A stretch of DNA of 64,000 nucleotides from Portunus trituberculatus (GCF_017591435.1 NC_059268.1:4852981-4916980); one strand, 5' to 3'. Counted from the first letter of the stretch, positions 15,496 to 29,856 are shown. Made by a program: numbers and translations. Notes: a model not told the origin generated them from the sequence alone.

Positions 15496-16590
15496 CCTGC
15501 ATTTTTTTTATGTTTTGGTGCATAAAACGCTTGAATACATCAAAATAACTCCTTTTTGACATATTTCAGTTCCTTAGACAAATAATGTGTTTTGCCTGCA
15601 TTTCTGAGTTTTGGGTCATAAAACGCTGGAATACACCAAAATAACCTCTTTTTTCACATATTTGACTTCCTTAGACAAATAGTGTGTTTTGCCTGCAATT
15701 GTGATTTTTGTTGCATAAATTGCTGGAATAAACCAAAGTTACTCCTCTTTTAACATATATCACTTCCTAATGCAAATAGTGTGTTTTGCCTACAATTCTG
15801 AGTTTGGTTACATAAAACGCTAGAATACACTAAACTAACCAATTTTTAACATGTTTCCGTTCCTTACAAAAATAGTGTGTTTTCTTAGCATTTTTGTGTT
15901 TTGGTTGAAAAAAAGCTAAAAACTGATAAAGTAACACGTTTTTGTTCATTTTACTTTTTATTCTCTATACTAACTTATTTTCTTCAATTTTTTCGGTTTG
16001 AAGGAAGGCAATGTAAAATGACGAATAAGCAAAATTTGCAATCAAGAGAGATTTTTTTTCAGAAAACACCATAAAAAAACAAAAATAAGACGTTCTAACA
16101 AATATAGTTCTTTGCCTGCATTTCTGGGTTTGGTGCATAAAAGCTAAAATACACTAATATAACATATTTTTGACATATTTCAGTTTCTTAGACAAATATT
16201 GTGTTTTGCCTGCATTTCTGGGTTTTGGTTCACAAAAAGTTGGAGTACATCAAAATAAGCCCTTTTTGACATATTTCACTTCCTTAAACAAATAGTGTTT
16301 TTTCCCTGCAATTCTGAGTTTTTTTTTACATAAAACGGCAAAATACACCAAAATAACCCCTTTTTGACATATATCACTTCCTTAGACAAATAGTGTGTTT
16401 TGCCTGCAATTCTGAGTTTTATTGCATAAAACGCTAGAATACACTAAACTAACACATTTTTGACATATTTCTGTTCCTTAGACAAATATTGTTTTGCCTG
16501 CATTTCTGAGTTTTGGTTCATAAAACGTTGGAATACATCAAAATAAGCCCTTTTTGACATATTTCACTTCCTTAAAATAATAGTGTGTTT

Positions 16591-18624
16591 TCTCTGCAAT
16601 TTTGAGTTTTGTTACATAAAACGCTAAAATAAACCAAAATAGCCCTTTTTTTTTAAATATTTAAGTTCATTAGACAAATAGTGTGTTTTGCCTGCATTTT
16701 TGAGTTTTGTTGCATAAAACGCTGGAATATACCAAAATAACCCATTCTTGATATATATCAGTTCTCTAGACAAATAGTGTGTTTTGCCTGGGTTTCTGAG
16801 TTTTGGTTCATAAAACGCTGGATTACATCAAAATAACCTCTTTTTGACATATTTCACTTCCTTAGACAAATAGTGTGTTTTGCATGCAGTTGTTAGTTTT
16901 GTTTCACAAAACGCTGAAATACACCAAAATAATCCCTTTTTGACATATATCACTTCCTAATGCAAAAAGTGTGTTTTGGCTTTAATTCTGTGTTTTGTTG
17001 CATAAATCGCTAGAATAGAATAAAATAACCCATTTTTGACATTTCCGTTCCTTACAAAAATGGTGTGTTTTCGTTGTATTTTTGTGTTTTGGTGGAAGAC
17101 AGCTAAAAACTGATAAAATTACATGTTTTGTTCATATTACTTGTGATTCTTTATACTAAATTGTTTTCATCAATTTTATCTTTTTGAAGCAAAAGAATGT
17201 AAAATGACGAATAAGAAAATTTGCAATCGAGATAGTTTCTTTTCCAGAAAACACCTTAAAAACACATAAAAAAGACGTTTTAACAAATAGTGTGTTTTGC
17301 CTGCATATCTGAGTTTGGTGCATAAAACGCTAGAATACACTAAAATAACACATTTTTGACATATTTCAGTTCCTTAGACAAATATTGTTTTTTACCTACA
17401 TTTCTGAATTTCGGTTCATAAAACGTTTGAATATATCAAAATAAGCCCTTTCACTTCTTTAAACGAATAGTGTGTTTTCCCTGCAATTCTGGGTTTTGTT
17501 ACATAAAACGGTAAACTGTACCAAAATAACCCGTTTTTGACATATTTTAGTTCATTAGGGAAATAGTGTTTTTTTATTGCATTTTTGAGTTTTGGTGCAT
17601 AAAACGATAGAATACACCAAAATATCCCTTTTTTGACATGTTTCACTTCCTTAATCAAATAGTGTGTTTTGCCTGCAATTCTGAATTTTATTGCATAAAA
17701 CGCTGGAATACACCAAAATAACCCATTTTTGACATACAGTATTTGATTTTTTTAGACAAATAGTGTTTTTTTCCTGCATTTCTGAGTTTTGGTTCATATA
17801 ACGTTGGAATACATCAAAACAACCCCTTTATGACATATTTCACTTACTTATACAAATAGTGTGTTTTGCCTGTAACTGTAAGTTTTGTTTCATAAATCGC
17901 TGGAATACACCATAATAACCCATTTTTGACATATTTACGTTTATTACAGAAATAGTGTGTTTCTGTAGTATTTTTATGTTTTGGTGGAAAATAGCTAAAA
18001 ACTGATAAAATAACACGTTTTTGTTCATTTTACTTTTGATTCTCTATACTAGCTTGTATTCATCAATTTTATCGTTTTGAAGCAAAACAATGTAAAATGA
18101 CGAATAAGCAGAATTTATAATCGATAGTTTTTTTTTTCCATAAAACACCTTAAAACACATAAATAAGATTTTTTAACAAATATAGTGTTTTGCCTGCATT
18201 TTTGAGTGCATTAAACACTAAAATACACTAAAATAACCTATTTTTTACATATTTCAGTTCCATAGACAAATAACGTGTTTTGCCTGCATTTCTGAGTTTT
18301 GGTTCATAAAACGTTGGAATTTATCAAAATAACCCCTTTTTGACATATTTCACTTACTTAGACAAATAGTGTGTTTTGCCTACAATTGTGAGTTTTGTTG
18401 CATAAAACGCAGGAATACACCAAAATAACTCTTTTTTGACTTATATCACTTCCTATTGCAAATAGTGTTTTTTGCCTGCAATTCTGAATTGTGTTACATA
18501 AAACGCTAGAATACAACAAAATAACCCATTTTTGACATATTTCAGTTTATTAGAAAAATAGTGAGTTTTTCCTGCATTTTTGAGTTTTGGTGCATAAATC
18601 GCTGGAATACACCAAAATAACTCC

Positions 18625-18701
<77 letters not shown>

Positions 18702-19345
18702 CAGTTCCTTAGACAAAATGTGTTTTTGCCTGCATTTCTGAGTTTTGATTCATAAAACGCTGGAATACATAAAAACAACCCCTTTTTGACATATTTTACT
18801 TCCTTAGACAAATAGTGTGTTATGCCTGCAATTGTAAGTTTTGTTTCATAAAACTCTGGAATACACCAAAATAACCCATTTTTTACATATATCACTTCCT
18901 AATGGAAATAGTGTGTTTTGTCTGCAATTCTGAGTTTTGTTGCATAAAACGCTAGAATAGACCAAAATAACTCATTTTTGACATATTTCCGTTCATTACA
19001 TAAATAGTGTATTTCCGTAGCATTTTTGTGTTTTGGTAGAAAACAGCTAAAAACTAATAAAATTACACATTTTTGTTAATTATACTTTTGATTTTCTATA
19101 CAAGCTTGTTTTCATCAATTTTATCGTTTTAAAGTAAAACAATGTAAAATAACGAATAAGCAAAATTTATAATAGATAGAGTTTTTAACATATATAGTGT
19201 TTTGCCTGCATTTGTGAGTGTTGGTGCATAAGACGCTAGAATACACTAAAATAACCTATTTTTGACATATTTCAGTTCCATAGACAAATAGTGTGTTTTG
19301 CCTGCATTTCTGAGTTTTGGTTCATAAAACGCTGGAATACACCAA
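16591..19345 (-). repeat. Segmental duplication X, copy 1
   Basis: About 2.75 kb that recurs at 23,189-25,940 and 26,887-29,725. Private markers include GCCCTTTCACTTCTTTAAAC (17,445; 24,045; 27,840), GACATACAGTATTTG and an (AT)n tract at the same internal position. A further 0.93-kb block Z precedes X1 (15,650-16,590) and recurs at 19,350-20,287, about 22,270-23,188 (more diverged) and 25,950-26,886. Confidence 0.8.
18629..18699. repeat. (AT)n microsatellite in duplication X1
   Basis: About 71 bp of TA repeat sits where an ordinary monomer has CTTTTTGACATATTTCAG. It lies at the same offset as the tracts at 25,222 and 29,020 in the other two X copies. Confidence 0.95.
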
Positions 19346-20287
19346 AATAACCTCTTTTTTCACATATTTGACTTCCTTAGACAAATAGTGTGTTTTGCCT
19401 GCAATTGTGATTTTTGTTGCATAAATTGCTGGAATAAACCAAAGTTACTCCTCTTTTAACATATATCACTTCCTAATGCAAATAGTGTGTTTTGCCTACA
19501 ATTCTGAGTTTGGTTACATAAAACGCTAGAATACACTAAACTAACCAATTTTTAACATGTTTCCGTTCCTTACAAAAATAGTGTGTTTTCTTAGCATTTT
19601 TGTGTTTTGGTTGAAAAAAAGCTAAAAACTGATAAAGTAACACGTTTTTGTTCATTTTACTTTTTATTCTCTATACTAACTTATTTTCTTCAATTTTTTC
19701 GGTTTGAAGGAAGGCAATGTAAAATGACGAATAAGCAAAATTTGCAATCAAGAAAGATTTTTTTTCAGAAAACACCATAAAAAAAACAAAAATAAGACGT
19801 TCTAACAAATATAGTTTTTTGCCTGCATTTCTGGGTTTGGTGCATAGAAAGCTAAAAATACACTAATATAACATATTTTTGACATATTTCAGTTTCTTAG
19901 ACAAATATTGTGTTTTGCCTGCATTTCTGGGTTTTGGTTCACAAAAAGTTGGAGTACATCAAAATAAGCCCTTTTTGACATATTTCACTTCCTTAAACAA
20001 ATAGTGTTTTTTCCCTGCAATTCTGAGTTTTTTTTACATAAAACGGCAAAATACACCAAAATAACCCCTTTTTGACATATATCACTTCCTTAGACAAATA
20101 GTGTGTTTTGCCTGCAATTCTGAGTTTTATTGCATAAAACGCTAGAATACACTAAACTAACACATTTTTGACATATTTCTGTTCCTTAGACAAATATTGT
20201 TTTGCCTGCATTTCTGAGTTTTGGTTCATAAAACGTTGGAATACATCAAAATAAGCCCTTTTTGACATATTTCACTTCCTTAAAATA

Positions 20288-22110
20288 ATAGTGTGTTTTC
20301 CCTGCAATTGTGAGTTTTGTTGCATAAAACGCTGAAATACACCAAAATAACCCCTTTTTGACATATTTAACTTCCTTAGACAAAAAGTGTGTTTTGCTTG
20401 CAATTGTAGGTTTTGTTTCATAACACGCTGGAATACACCAAAATAAACGCTTTTTGACATATATCACTTCCTAATGCAAATAGTGTGTTCTGGCTGCAAT
20501 TTTGAGTTTTGTTGCATAAAACGCTAGAATAGACGAAAATAAACAATTTTTGACATATTTTCCTTCCTTACAAAAATAGTGTGTTTCCGTACCATTTTGG
20601 TTTTGGTGGAAAACAGCTAAAAACTGATAAAATTACACGTTTTTGTTCATTTAACTTTTGATTCTCTATACCAACTTGTTTTCATCAATTTTATCGTTTT
20701 GAAACAAACCAATGTAAAATGACTAATAAGCAAAATTTGCCATCGCGATAGTTTTTTTTTTTTTTTTTTTCAGAAAACACCTTAATAACACATAAATAAG
20801 ACGATTTAACTAATATAGTGTTTTGCCTGCATTTCTGAGTTTGGTGCATAAAACGCTAGATTACACTAAAATAAAACATTTTTGACATATTTCTTTTCCT
20901 TAGACAATTATTGTGTTTAGCCTGCATTTCTTAGTTTTGGTTCATAAAACGTTGGAATATATCAAAATAAGCCCTTTTTGACATATTTCACTTCATTAAA
21001 ATAAATGTGTGTTTTCCCTGCAATTCTGAGTTTTGTTACATAAAACGCTAAAATTCACCAAAATAACCCTTTTTTTTATATATTTAAGTTCATTACCCAA
21101 ATAGTGTGTTTTGCCTGCATTTTTGAGTTCTGGTGCATAAAACGCTTGAATACACCAAAATAACCCCTTTTTGACATATTTCACTTCTTTAGACATATAG
21201 TGTATTTTGCCTGCAATTCTGAGTTTTGTTGCATAAAACGCTGGAATACACTAAAATAACCCATTTTTGACATATTTAAGTTCCTTAGACAAATAGTGTG
21301 TTTTGCCTGCATTTCTGAGTTTTGGTTCATAAAACGCTGAAATACATCAAAATAACCCCTTTTTGACATATTTCACTTCCTTAGACAAATAGTGTGTTTT
21401 GTCCTGCAATTGTAAGTTTTGTTTCATAAAACGCTGGAATACACCAAAAAAACCCATTTTTGACATATATCACTTCGTAATGGAAATAGTGCGTTTTAGC
21501 TGCAATTCTGAGTTTTTTTTGGATAAAACGCTAGAATAGACCATAATAATCCATTTTTATACATATTTCCGTTCCTTAGAGAAATAGTGTGTTTCCGAAG
21601 CATTTTTGTGTTTTGGTGGAAAATAGCTAAAACTGATAAAATTACACGTTTTTGTTCATTTTACTTTTCATTCTCTATACTAGCTTGTTTTCATGAATTT
21701 TATCATTTTGAAGCAAAACAATGTAAAATGACGAATAAGCAAAATTTATAATCGATAGTTTTTTTTTCATAAACACCTTATAAACACATAAATAAGATGT
21801 TTTAACAAATATAGTGTTTTGCCTGCATTTCTGAGTGTTGGTGTATAAAACGCTAGAATACACTAAAATAACCTATTTCTGACATATTTCAGTTCCATAG
21901 ACAAATAGTGTGTTTTGCGTGTATTTCTGAGTTTTTTTTTATCATAAAACGTTGGAATACATCAAAATAACCTCTTTTTTACATATTTCACTACCTTAGA
22001 CAAATAATTGTTATGCCTGCAATTGTGAATTTTGTTGCCTAAAACGCTAGAATACTCCAAAATAACCCATTTTTGACATTTCAGCTCATTAAACTAATAG
22101 TGTGTTTTTC
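20288..22110 (-). repeat. Segmental duplication Y, copy 2
   Basis: Near-identical to 13,675-15,495. Its left edge is a visible switch: sequence up to about 20,287 follows the Z block (like 16,450-16,590) and then changes to Y at a shared TAAAATAATAGTGTGTTTTC word. This is what unequal exchange within a repeat produces. Confidence 0.8.
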
Positions 22111-23188
22111 CTGCATTTTTGAGTTTTAGTCCATAAAACGCTGGAATATACCAAAATAACTCCTTTTTGACATATATCAGTTCATTAGACAAATAATGTG
22201 TTTTACCTGGATTTCTGAGTTTTGGTACATAAAACGCTGGAATACACCAAAATAACCTCTTTTTCACATATTTCACTTACTTAGACAAATAGTGTGTTTT
22301 GCCTGCAATTGTGAGTTTTGTTGCATAAATTGCTGGAATAAATAAAAATAACTCCTTTTTGACATATATCACTTCCTAATGCAAATAGTGTGTTTTCCTG
22401 CAATTCTGAGTTTTGTTACATAAAGCGCTAGAATACACCAAAATAACCAATTTTAACATGTTTCCGTTCCTTACAAAAATAGTGTGTTTTCTTAGCATTT
22501 TTGTGTTTTGGTTGAAAAAAAGCTAAAAACTGATAAAGTAACACGTTTTTGTTCATTTTACTTTTATTCTCTATACTAACTTATTTTCTTCAATTTTTCG
22601 GTTTGAAGGAAGGCAATGTAAAATGACGAATAAGCAAAATTTGCAATCAAGAGATTTTTTTCAGAAAACACCATAAAAAACAAAATAAGACGTTCTAACA
22701 AATATAGTTTTTGCCTGCATTTCTGGGTTTGGTGCATAAAAGCTAAAATACACTAATATAACATATTTTGACATATTTCAGTTTCTTAGACAAATATTGT
22801 GTTTTGCCTGCATTTCTGGGTTTTGGTTCACAAAAAGTTGGAGTACATCAAAATAAGCCCTTTTTGACATATTTCACTTCCTTAAACAAATAGTGTTTTT
22901 TCCCTGCAATTCTGAGTTTTTTTTTACATAAAACGGCAAAATACACCAAAATAACCCCTTTTTGACATATATCACTTCCTTAGACAAATAGTGTGTTTTG
23001 CCTGCAATTCTGAGTTTTATTGCATAAAACGCTAGAATACACTAAACTAACACATTTTTGACATATTTCTGTTCCTTAGACAAATATTGTTTTGCCTGCA
23101 TTTCTGAGTTTTGGTTCATAAAACGTTGGAATACATCAAAATAAGCCCTTTTTGACATATTTCACTTCCTTAAAATAATAGTGTGTTT

Positions 23189-25217
23189 TCTCTGCAATTT
23201 TGAGTTTTGTTACATAAAACGCTAAAATAAACCAAAATAGCCCTTTTTTTTTTAAATATTTAAGTTCATTAGACAAATAGTGTGTTTTGCCTGCATTTTT
23301 GAGTTATGTTGCATAAAACGCTGGAATATACCAAAATAACCCATTCTTGATATATATCAGTTCTCTAGACAAATAGTGTGTTTTGCCTGGGTTTCTGAGT
23401 TTTGGTTCATAAAACGCTGGATTACATCAAAATAACCTCTTTTTGACATATTTCACTTCCTTAGACAAATAGTGTGTTTTGCATGCAGTTGTTAGTTTTG
23501 TTGCACAAAACGCTGAAATACACCAAAATAACCCTTTTTTGACATATATCACTTCCTAATGCAAAAAGTGTGTTTTGGCTTTAATTCTGTGTTTTGTTGC
23601 ATAAATCGCTAGAATAGAATAAAATAACCCATTTTTGACATATTTCCGTTCCTTACAAAAATGGTGTGTTTTCGTTGTATTTTTGTGTTTTGGTGGAAGA
23701 CAGCTAAAAACTGATAAAATTACATGTTTTGTTCATATTACTTGTGATTCTTTATACTAAATTGTTTTCATCAATTTTATCTTTTTGAAGCAAAAGAATG
23801 TAAAATGACGAATAAGAAAATTTGCAATCGAGATAGTTTCTTTTCCAGAAAACACCTTAAAAACACATAAAAAAGACGTTTTAACAAATATAGTGTTTTG
23901 CCTGCATATCTGAGTTTGGTGCATAAAACGCTAGAATACACTAAAATAACACATTTTTGACATATTTCAGTTCCTTAGACAAATATTGTTTTTTACCTAC
24001 ATTTCTGAATTTCGGTTCATAAAACGTTTGAATATATCAAAATAAGCCCTTTCACTTCTTTAAACGAATAGTGTGTTTTCCCTGCAATTCTGGGTTTTGT
24101 TACATAAAACGGTAAACTGTACCAAAATAACCCGTTTTGACATATTTTAGTTCATTAGGAAATAGTGTTTTTTATTGCATTTTGAGTTTTGGTGCATAAA
24201 ACGATAGAATACACCAAAATATCCCTTTTTTGACATGTTTCACTTCCTTAATCAAATAGTGTGTTTTGCCTGCAATTCTGAATTTTATTGCATAAAACGC
24301 TGGAATACACCAAAATAACCCATTTTTGACATACAGTATTTGATTTTTAGACAAATAGTGTTTTTTTCCTGCATTTCTGAGTTTTGGTTCATATAACGTT
24401 GGAATACATCAAAACAACCCCTTTATGACATATTTCACTTACTTATACAAATAGTGTGTTTTGCCTGTAACTGTAAGTTTTGTTTCATAAATCGCTGGAA
24501 TACACCATGATAACCCATTTTTGACATATTTACGTTTATTACAGAAATAGTGTGTTTCTGTAGTATTTTTATGTTTTGGTGGAAAATAGCTAAAAACTGA
24601 TAAAATAACACGTTTTTGTTCATTTTACTTTTGATTCTCTATACTAGCTTGTATTCATCAATTTTATCGTTTTGAAGCAAAACAATGTAAAATGACGAAT
24701 AAGCAGAATTTATAATCGATAGTTTTTTTTTCCATAAAACACCTTAAAACACATAAATAAGATTTTTTAACAAATATAGTGTTTTGCCTGCATTTCTGAG
24801 TGCATTAAACACTAAAATACACTAAAATAACCTATTTTTTACATATTTCAGTTCCATAGACAAATAACGTGTTTTGCCTGCATTTCTGAGTTTTGGTTCA
24901 TAAAACGTTGGAATTTATCAAAATAACCCCTTTTTGACATATTTCACTTACTTAGACAAATAGTGTGTTTTGCCTACAATTGTGAGTTTTGTTGCATAAA
25001 ACGCAGGAATACACCAAAATAACTCTTTTTTGACTTATATCACTTCCTATTGCAAATAGTGTGTTTTGCCTGCAATTCTGAATTGTGTTACATAAAACGC
25101 TAGAATACAACAAAATAACCCATTTTTGACATATTTCAGTTTATTAGAAAAATAGTGAGTTTTCCTGCATTTTTGAGTTTTGGTGCATAAATCGCTGGAA
25201 TACACCAAAATAACTCC

Positions 25218-25300
<83 letters not shown>

Positions 25301-25940
25301 CAGTTCCTTAGACAAAATGTGTTTTTGCCTGCATTTCTGAGTTTTGATTCATAAAACGCTGGAATACATAAAAACAACCCCTTTTTGACATATTTTACTT
25401 CCTTAGACAAATAGTGTGTTATGCCTGCAATTGTAAGTTTTGTTTCATAAAACTCTGGAATACACCAAAATAACCCATTTTTTACATATATCACTTCCTA
25501 ATGGAAATAGTGTGTTTTGCCTGCAATTCTGAGTTTTGTTGCATAAAACGCTAGAATAGACCAAAATAACTCATTTTTGACATATTTCCGTTCATTACAT
25601 AAATAGTGTATTTCCGTAGCATTTTTGTGTTTTGGTAGAAAACAGCTAAAAACTAATAAAATTACACATTTTGTTAATTATACTTTGATTTTCTATACAA
25701 GCTTGTTTTCATCAATTTTATCGTTTTAAAGTAAAACAATGTAAAATAACGAATAAGCAAAATTTATAATAGATAGAGTTTTTAACATATATAGTGTTTT
25801 GCCTGCATTTGTGAGTGTTGGTGCATAAGACGCTAGAATACACTAAAATAACCTATTTTGACATATTTCAGTTCCATAGACAAATAGTGTGTTTTGCCTG
25901 CATTTCTGAGTTTTGGTTCATAAAACGCTGGAATACACCA
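23189..25940 (-). repeat. Segmental duplication X, copy 2
   Basis: Offset about 6,598 bp from copy 1, with the same private variants and the same (AT)n position. Differences are mainly single bases and homopolymer lengths. Confidence 0.8.
25222..25298. repeat. (AT)n microsatellite in duplication X2
   Basis: About 77 bp of TA repeat, equivalent in position to the tract in X1 and slightly longer. Confidence 0.95.
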
Positions 25941-26886
25941 AAATAACCTCTTTTTTCACATATTTGACTTCCTTAGACAAATAGTGTGTTTTGCCTGCAA
26001 TTGTGATTTTGTTGCATAAATTGCTGGAATAAACCAAAGTTACTCCTCTTTTAACATATATCACTTCCTAATGCAAATAGTGTGTTTTGCCTACAATTCT
26101 GAGTTTGGTTACATAAAACGCTAGAATACACTAAACTAACCAATTTTAACATGTTTCCGTTCCTTACAAAAATAGTGTGTTTTCTTAGCATTTTGTGTTT
26201 TGGTTGAAAAAAAGCTAAAAACTGATAAAGTAACACGTTTTTGTTCATTTTACTTTTTATTCTCTATACTAACTTATTTTCTTCAATTTTTTCGGTTTGA
26301 AGGAAGGCAATGTAAAATGACGAATAAGCAAAATTTGCAATCAAGAGAGATTTTTTTTCAGAAAACACCATAAAAAAACAAAAATAAGACGTTCTAACAA
26401 ATATAGTTCTTTGCCTGCATTTCTGGGTTTGGTGCATAGAAAGCTAAAAATACACTAATATAACATATTTTTGACATATTTCAGTTTCTTAGACAAATAT
26501 TGTGTTTTGCCTGCATTTCTGGGTTTTGGTTCACAAAAAGTTGGAGTACATCAAAATAAGCCCTTTTTGACATATTTCACTTCCTTAAACAAATAGTATT
26601 TTTTCCCTGCAATTCTGAGTTTTTTTTACATAAAACGGCAAAATACACCAAAATAACCCCTTTTTGACATATATCACTTCCTTAGACAAATAGTGTGTTT
26701 TGCCTGCAATTCTGAGTTTTATTGCATAAAACGCTAGAATACACTAAACTAACACATTTTTGACATATTTCTGTTCCTTAGACAAATATTGTTTTGCCTG
26801 CATTTCTGAGTTTTGGTTCATAAAACGTTGGAATACATCAAAATAAGCCCTTTTTGACATATTTCACTTAAAATAATAGTGTGTTT

Positions 26887-29015
26887 TCTCTGCAATTTTG
26901 AGTTTTGTTACATAAAACGCTAAAATAAACCAAAATAGCCCTTTTTTTTTTTAAATATTTAAGTTCATTAGACAAATAGCGTGTTTTGCCTGCATTTTTG
27001 AGTTTTGTTGCATAAAATGCTTGAATACACCCAAATAACCCCTTTTTGACATATTTCACTTCTTTAGACAAATATTGTGTTTTGCCTACAATTCTGAGTT
27101 TTGTTGCATAAAACGCTGGAATACACCAAAATAACCCATTCTTGATATATATCAGTTCTCTAGACAAATAGTGTGTTTTGCCTGGGTTTCTGAGTTTTGG
27201 TTCATAAAACGCTGGATTACATCAAAATAACCTCTTTTTGACATATTTCACTTACTTAGACAAATAGTGTGTTTTGCATGCAGTTGTTAGTTTTGTTTCA
27301 CAAAACGCTGAAATACACCAAAATAACCCCTTTTTGACATATATCACTTCCTAATGCAAAAAGTGTGTTTTGGCTTTAATTCTGTGTTTTGTTGCATAAA
27401 TCGCTAGAATAGACTAAAATAACCCATTTTTGACATATTTCCGTTCCTTACAAAAATAGTGTGTTTTCGTTGTATTTTTGTGTTTTGGTGGAAGACAGCT
27501 AAAAACTGATAAAATTACATGTTTTGTTCATATTACTTGTGATTCTTTATACTAAATTGTTTTCATCAATTTTATCTCTTTGAAGCAAAAGAATGTAAAA
27601 TGACGAATAAGAAAATTTGCAATCGAGATAGTTTCTTTTCCAGAAAACACCTTAAAAACACATAAAAAAGACGTTTTAACAAATATAGTGTTTTGCCTGC
27701 ATATCTGAGTTTGGTGCATAAAACGCTAGAATACACTAAAATAACACATTTTTGACATATTTCAGTTCCTTAGACAAATATTGTTTTTTACCTACATTTC
27801 TGAATTTCGGTTCATAAAACGTTTGAATATATCAAAATAAGCCCTTTCACTTCTTTAAACGAATAGTGTGTTTTCCCTGCAATTCTGGGTTTTGTTACAT
27901 AAAACGGTAAACTGTACCAAAATAACCCGTTTTGACATATTTTAGTTCATTAGGAAATAGTGTTTTTTATTGCATTTTGAGTTTTGGTGCATAAAACGAT
28001 AGAATACACTAAAATATCCCTTTTTTGACATGTTTCACTTCCTTAATCAAATAGTGTGTTTTGCCTGCAATTCTGAATTTTATTGCATAAAACGCTGGAA
28101 TACACCAAAATAACCCATTTTGACATACAGTATTTGATTTTTTTAGACAAATAGTGTTTTTTTCCTGCATTTCTGAGTTTTGGTTCATATAACGTTGGAA
28201 TACATCAAAACAACCCCTTTATGACATATTTCACTTACTTATACAAATAGTGTGTTTTGCCTGTAACTGTAAGTTTTGTTTCATAAATCGCTGGAATACA
28301 CCATGATAACCCATTTTTGACATATTTACGTTTATTACAGAAATAGTGTGTTTCTGTAGTATTTTTATGTTTTGGTGGAAAATAGCTAAAAACTGATAAA
28401 ATAACACGTTTTTGTTCATTTTACTTTTGATTCTCTATACTAGCTTGTATTCATCAATTTTATCGTTTTGAAGCAAAACAATGTAAAATGACGAATAAGC
28501 AGAATTTATAATCGATAGTTTTTTTTTTCCATAAAACACCTTAAAAAAAATAAATAAGATTTTTTAACAAATATAGTGTTTTGCCTGCATTTCTGAGTGC
28601 ATTAAACACTAAAATACACTAAAATAACCTATTTTTTACATATTTCAGTTCCATAGACAAATAACGTGTTTTGCCTGCATTTCTGAGTTTTGGTTCATAA
28701 AACGTTGGAATTTATCAAAATAACCCCTTTTTGACATATTTCACTTACTTAGACAAATAGTGTGTTTTGCCTACAATTGTGAGTTTTGTTGCATAAAACG
28801 CAGGAATACACCAAAATAACTCTTTTTTGACTTATATCACTTCCTATTGCAAATAGTGTGTTTTGCCTGCAATTCTGAATTGTGTTACATAAAACGCTAG
28901 AATACAACAAAAAACCCATTTTGACATATTTCAGTTTATTAGAAAAATAATGAGTTTTTCCTGCATTTTTGAGTTTTGGTGCATAAATCGCTGGAATACA
29001 CCAAAATAACTCCTT

Positions 29016-29091
<76 letters not shown>

Positions 29092-29725
29092 CAGTTCTTA
29101 GACAAAATGTGTTTTTGCCTGCATTTCTGAGTTTTGATTCATAAAACGCTGGAATACATAAAAACAACCCCTTTTTGACATATTTTACTTCCTTAGACAA
29201 ATAGTGTGTTATGTCTGCAATTGTAAGTTTTGTTTCATAAAACTCTGGAATACACCAAAATAACCCATTTTTTACATATATCACTTCCTAATGGAAATAG
29301 TGTGTTTTGGCTGCAATTCTGAGTTTTGTTGCATAAAACGCTAGAATAGACCAAAATAACTCATTTTTGACATATTTCCGTTCATTACATAAATAGTGTA
29401 TTTCCGTAGCATTTTTGTGTTTTGGTAGAAAACAGCTAAAAACTAATAAAATTATACATTTTTGTTAATTATACTTTTGATTTTCTATACAAGCTTGTTT
29501 TCATAAATTTTATCGTTTTAAAGTAAAACAATGTAAAATAACGAATAAGCAAAATTTATAATAGATAGAGTTTTTAACATATATAGTGTTTTCCCTGCAT
29601 TTGTGAGTGTTGGTGCATAAGACGCTAGAATACACTAAAATAACCTATTTTTGACATATTTCAGTTCCATAGACAAATAGTGTGTTTTGCCTGCATTTCT
29701 GAGTTTTGGTTTATAAAACGCTGGA
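26887..29725 (-). repeat. Segmental duplication X, copy 3
   Basis: Offset about 3,698 bp from copy 2 at its left edge. It contains one extra 96-bp monomer near 27,000-27,100 that copies 1 and 2 lack, so the offset becomes about 3,798 bp for everything to the right of that point. Confidence 0.8.
29020..29089. repeat. (AT)n microsatellite in duplication X3
   Basis: About 70 bp, in the same monomer position as in X1 and X2, here preceded by a longer T run. Confidence 0.95.
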
Positions 29726-29827
29726 ATACATCAAAATAATCCCTTTTTGACATATATCACTTCCTTAGACAAATAGTGTGTTTTGCCTGCAATTGTAAGT
29801 TTTGTTTCATAAAACGCTGGAATACAC

Positions 29828-29856
29828 AAAAAAAAAAAAAAAAAAAAAAAAAAAAA
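29828..29856. repeat. Poly(A) run of about 29 bases inside a monomer
   Basis: An A homopolymer replaces part of the ACACCAAAATAACCCC section of a reversed monomer. No retroposon body precedes it, so it is more likely homopolymer expansion than an insertion tail. Confidence 0.9.

Noticed and set aside
29828..29856. Poly(A) tail of a retroposon inside the satellite
   Set aside because: No inserted body or target duplication; the satellite monomer continues on both sides.
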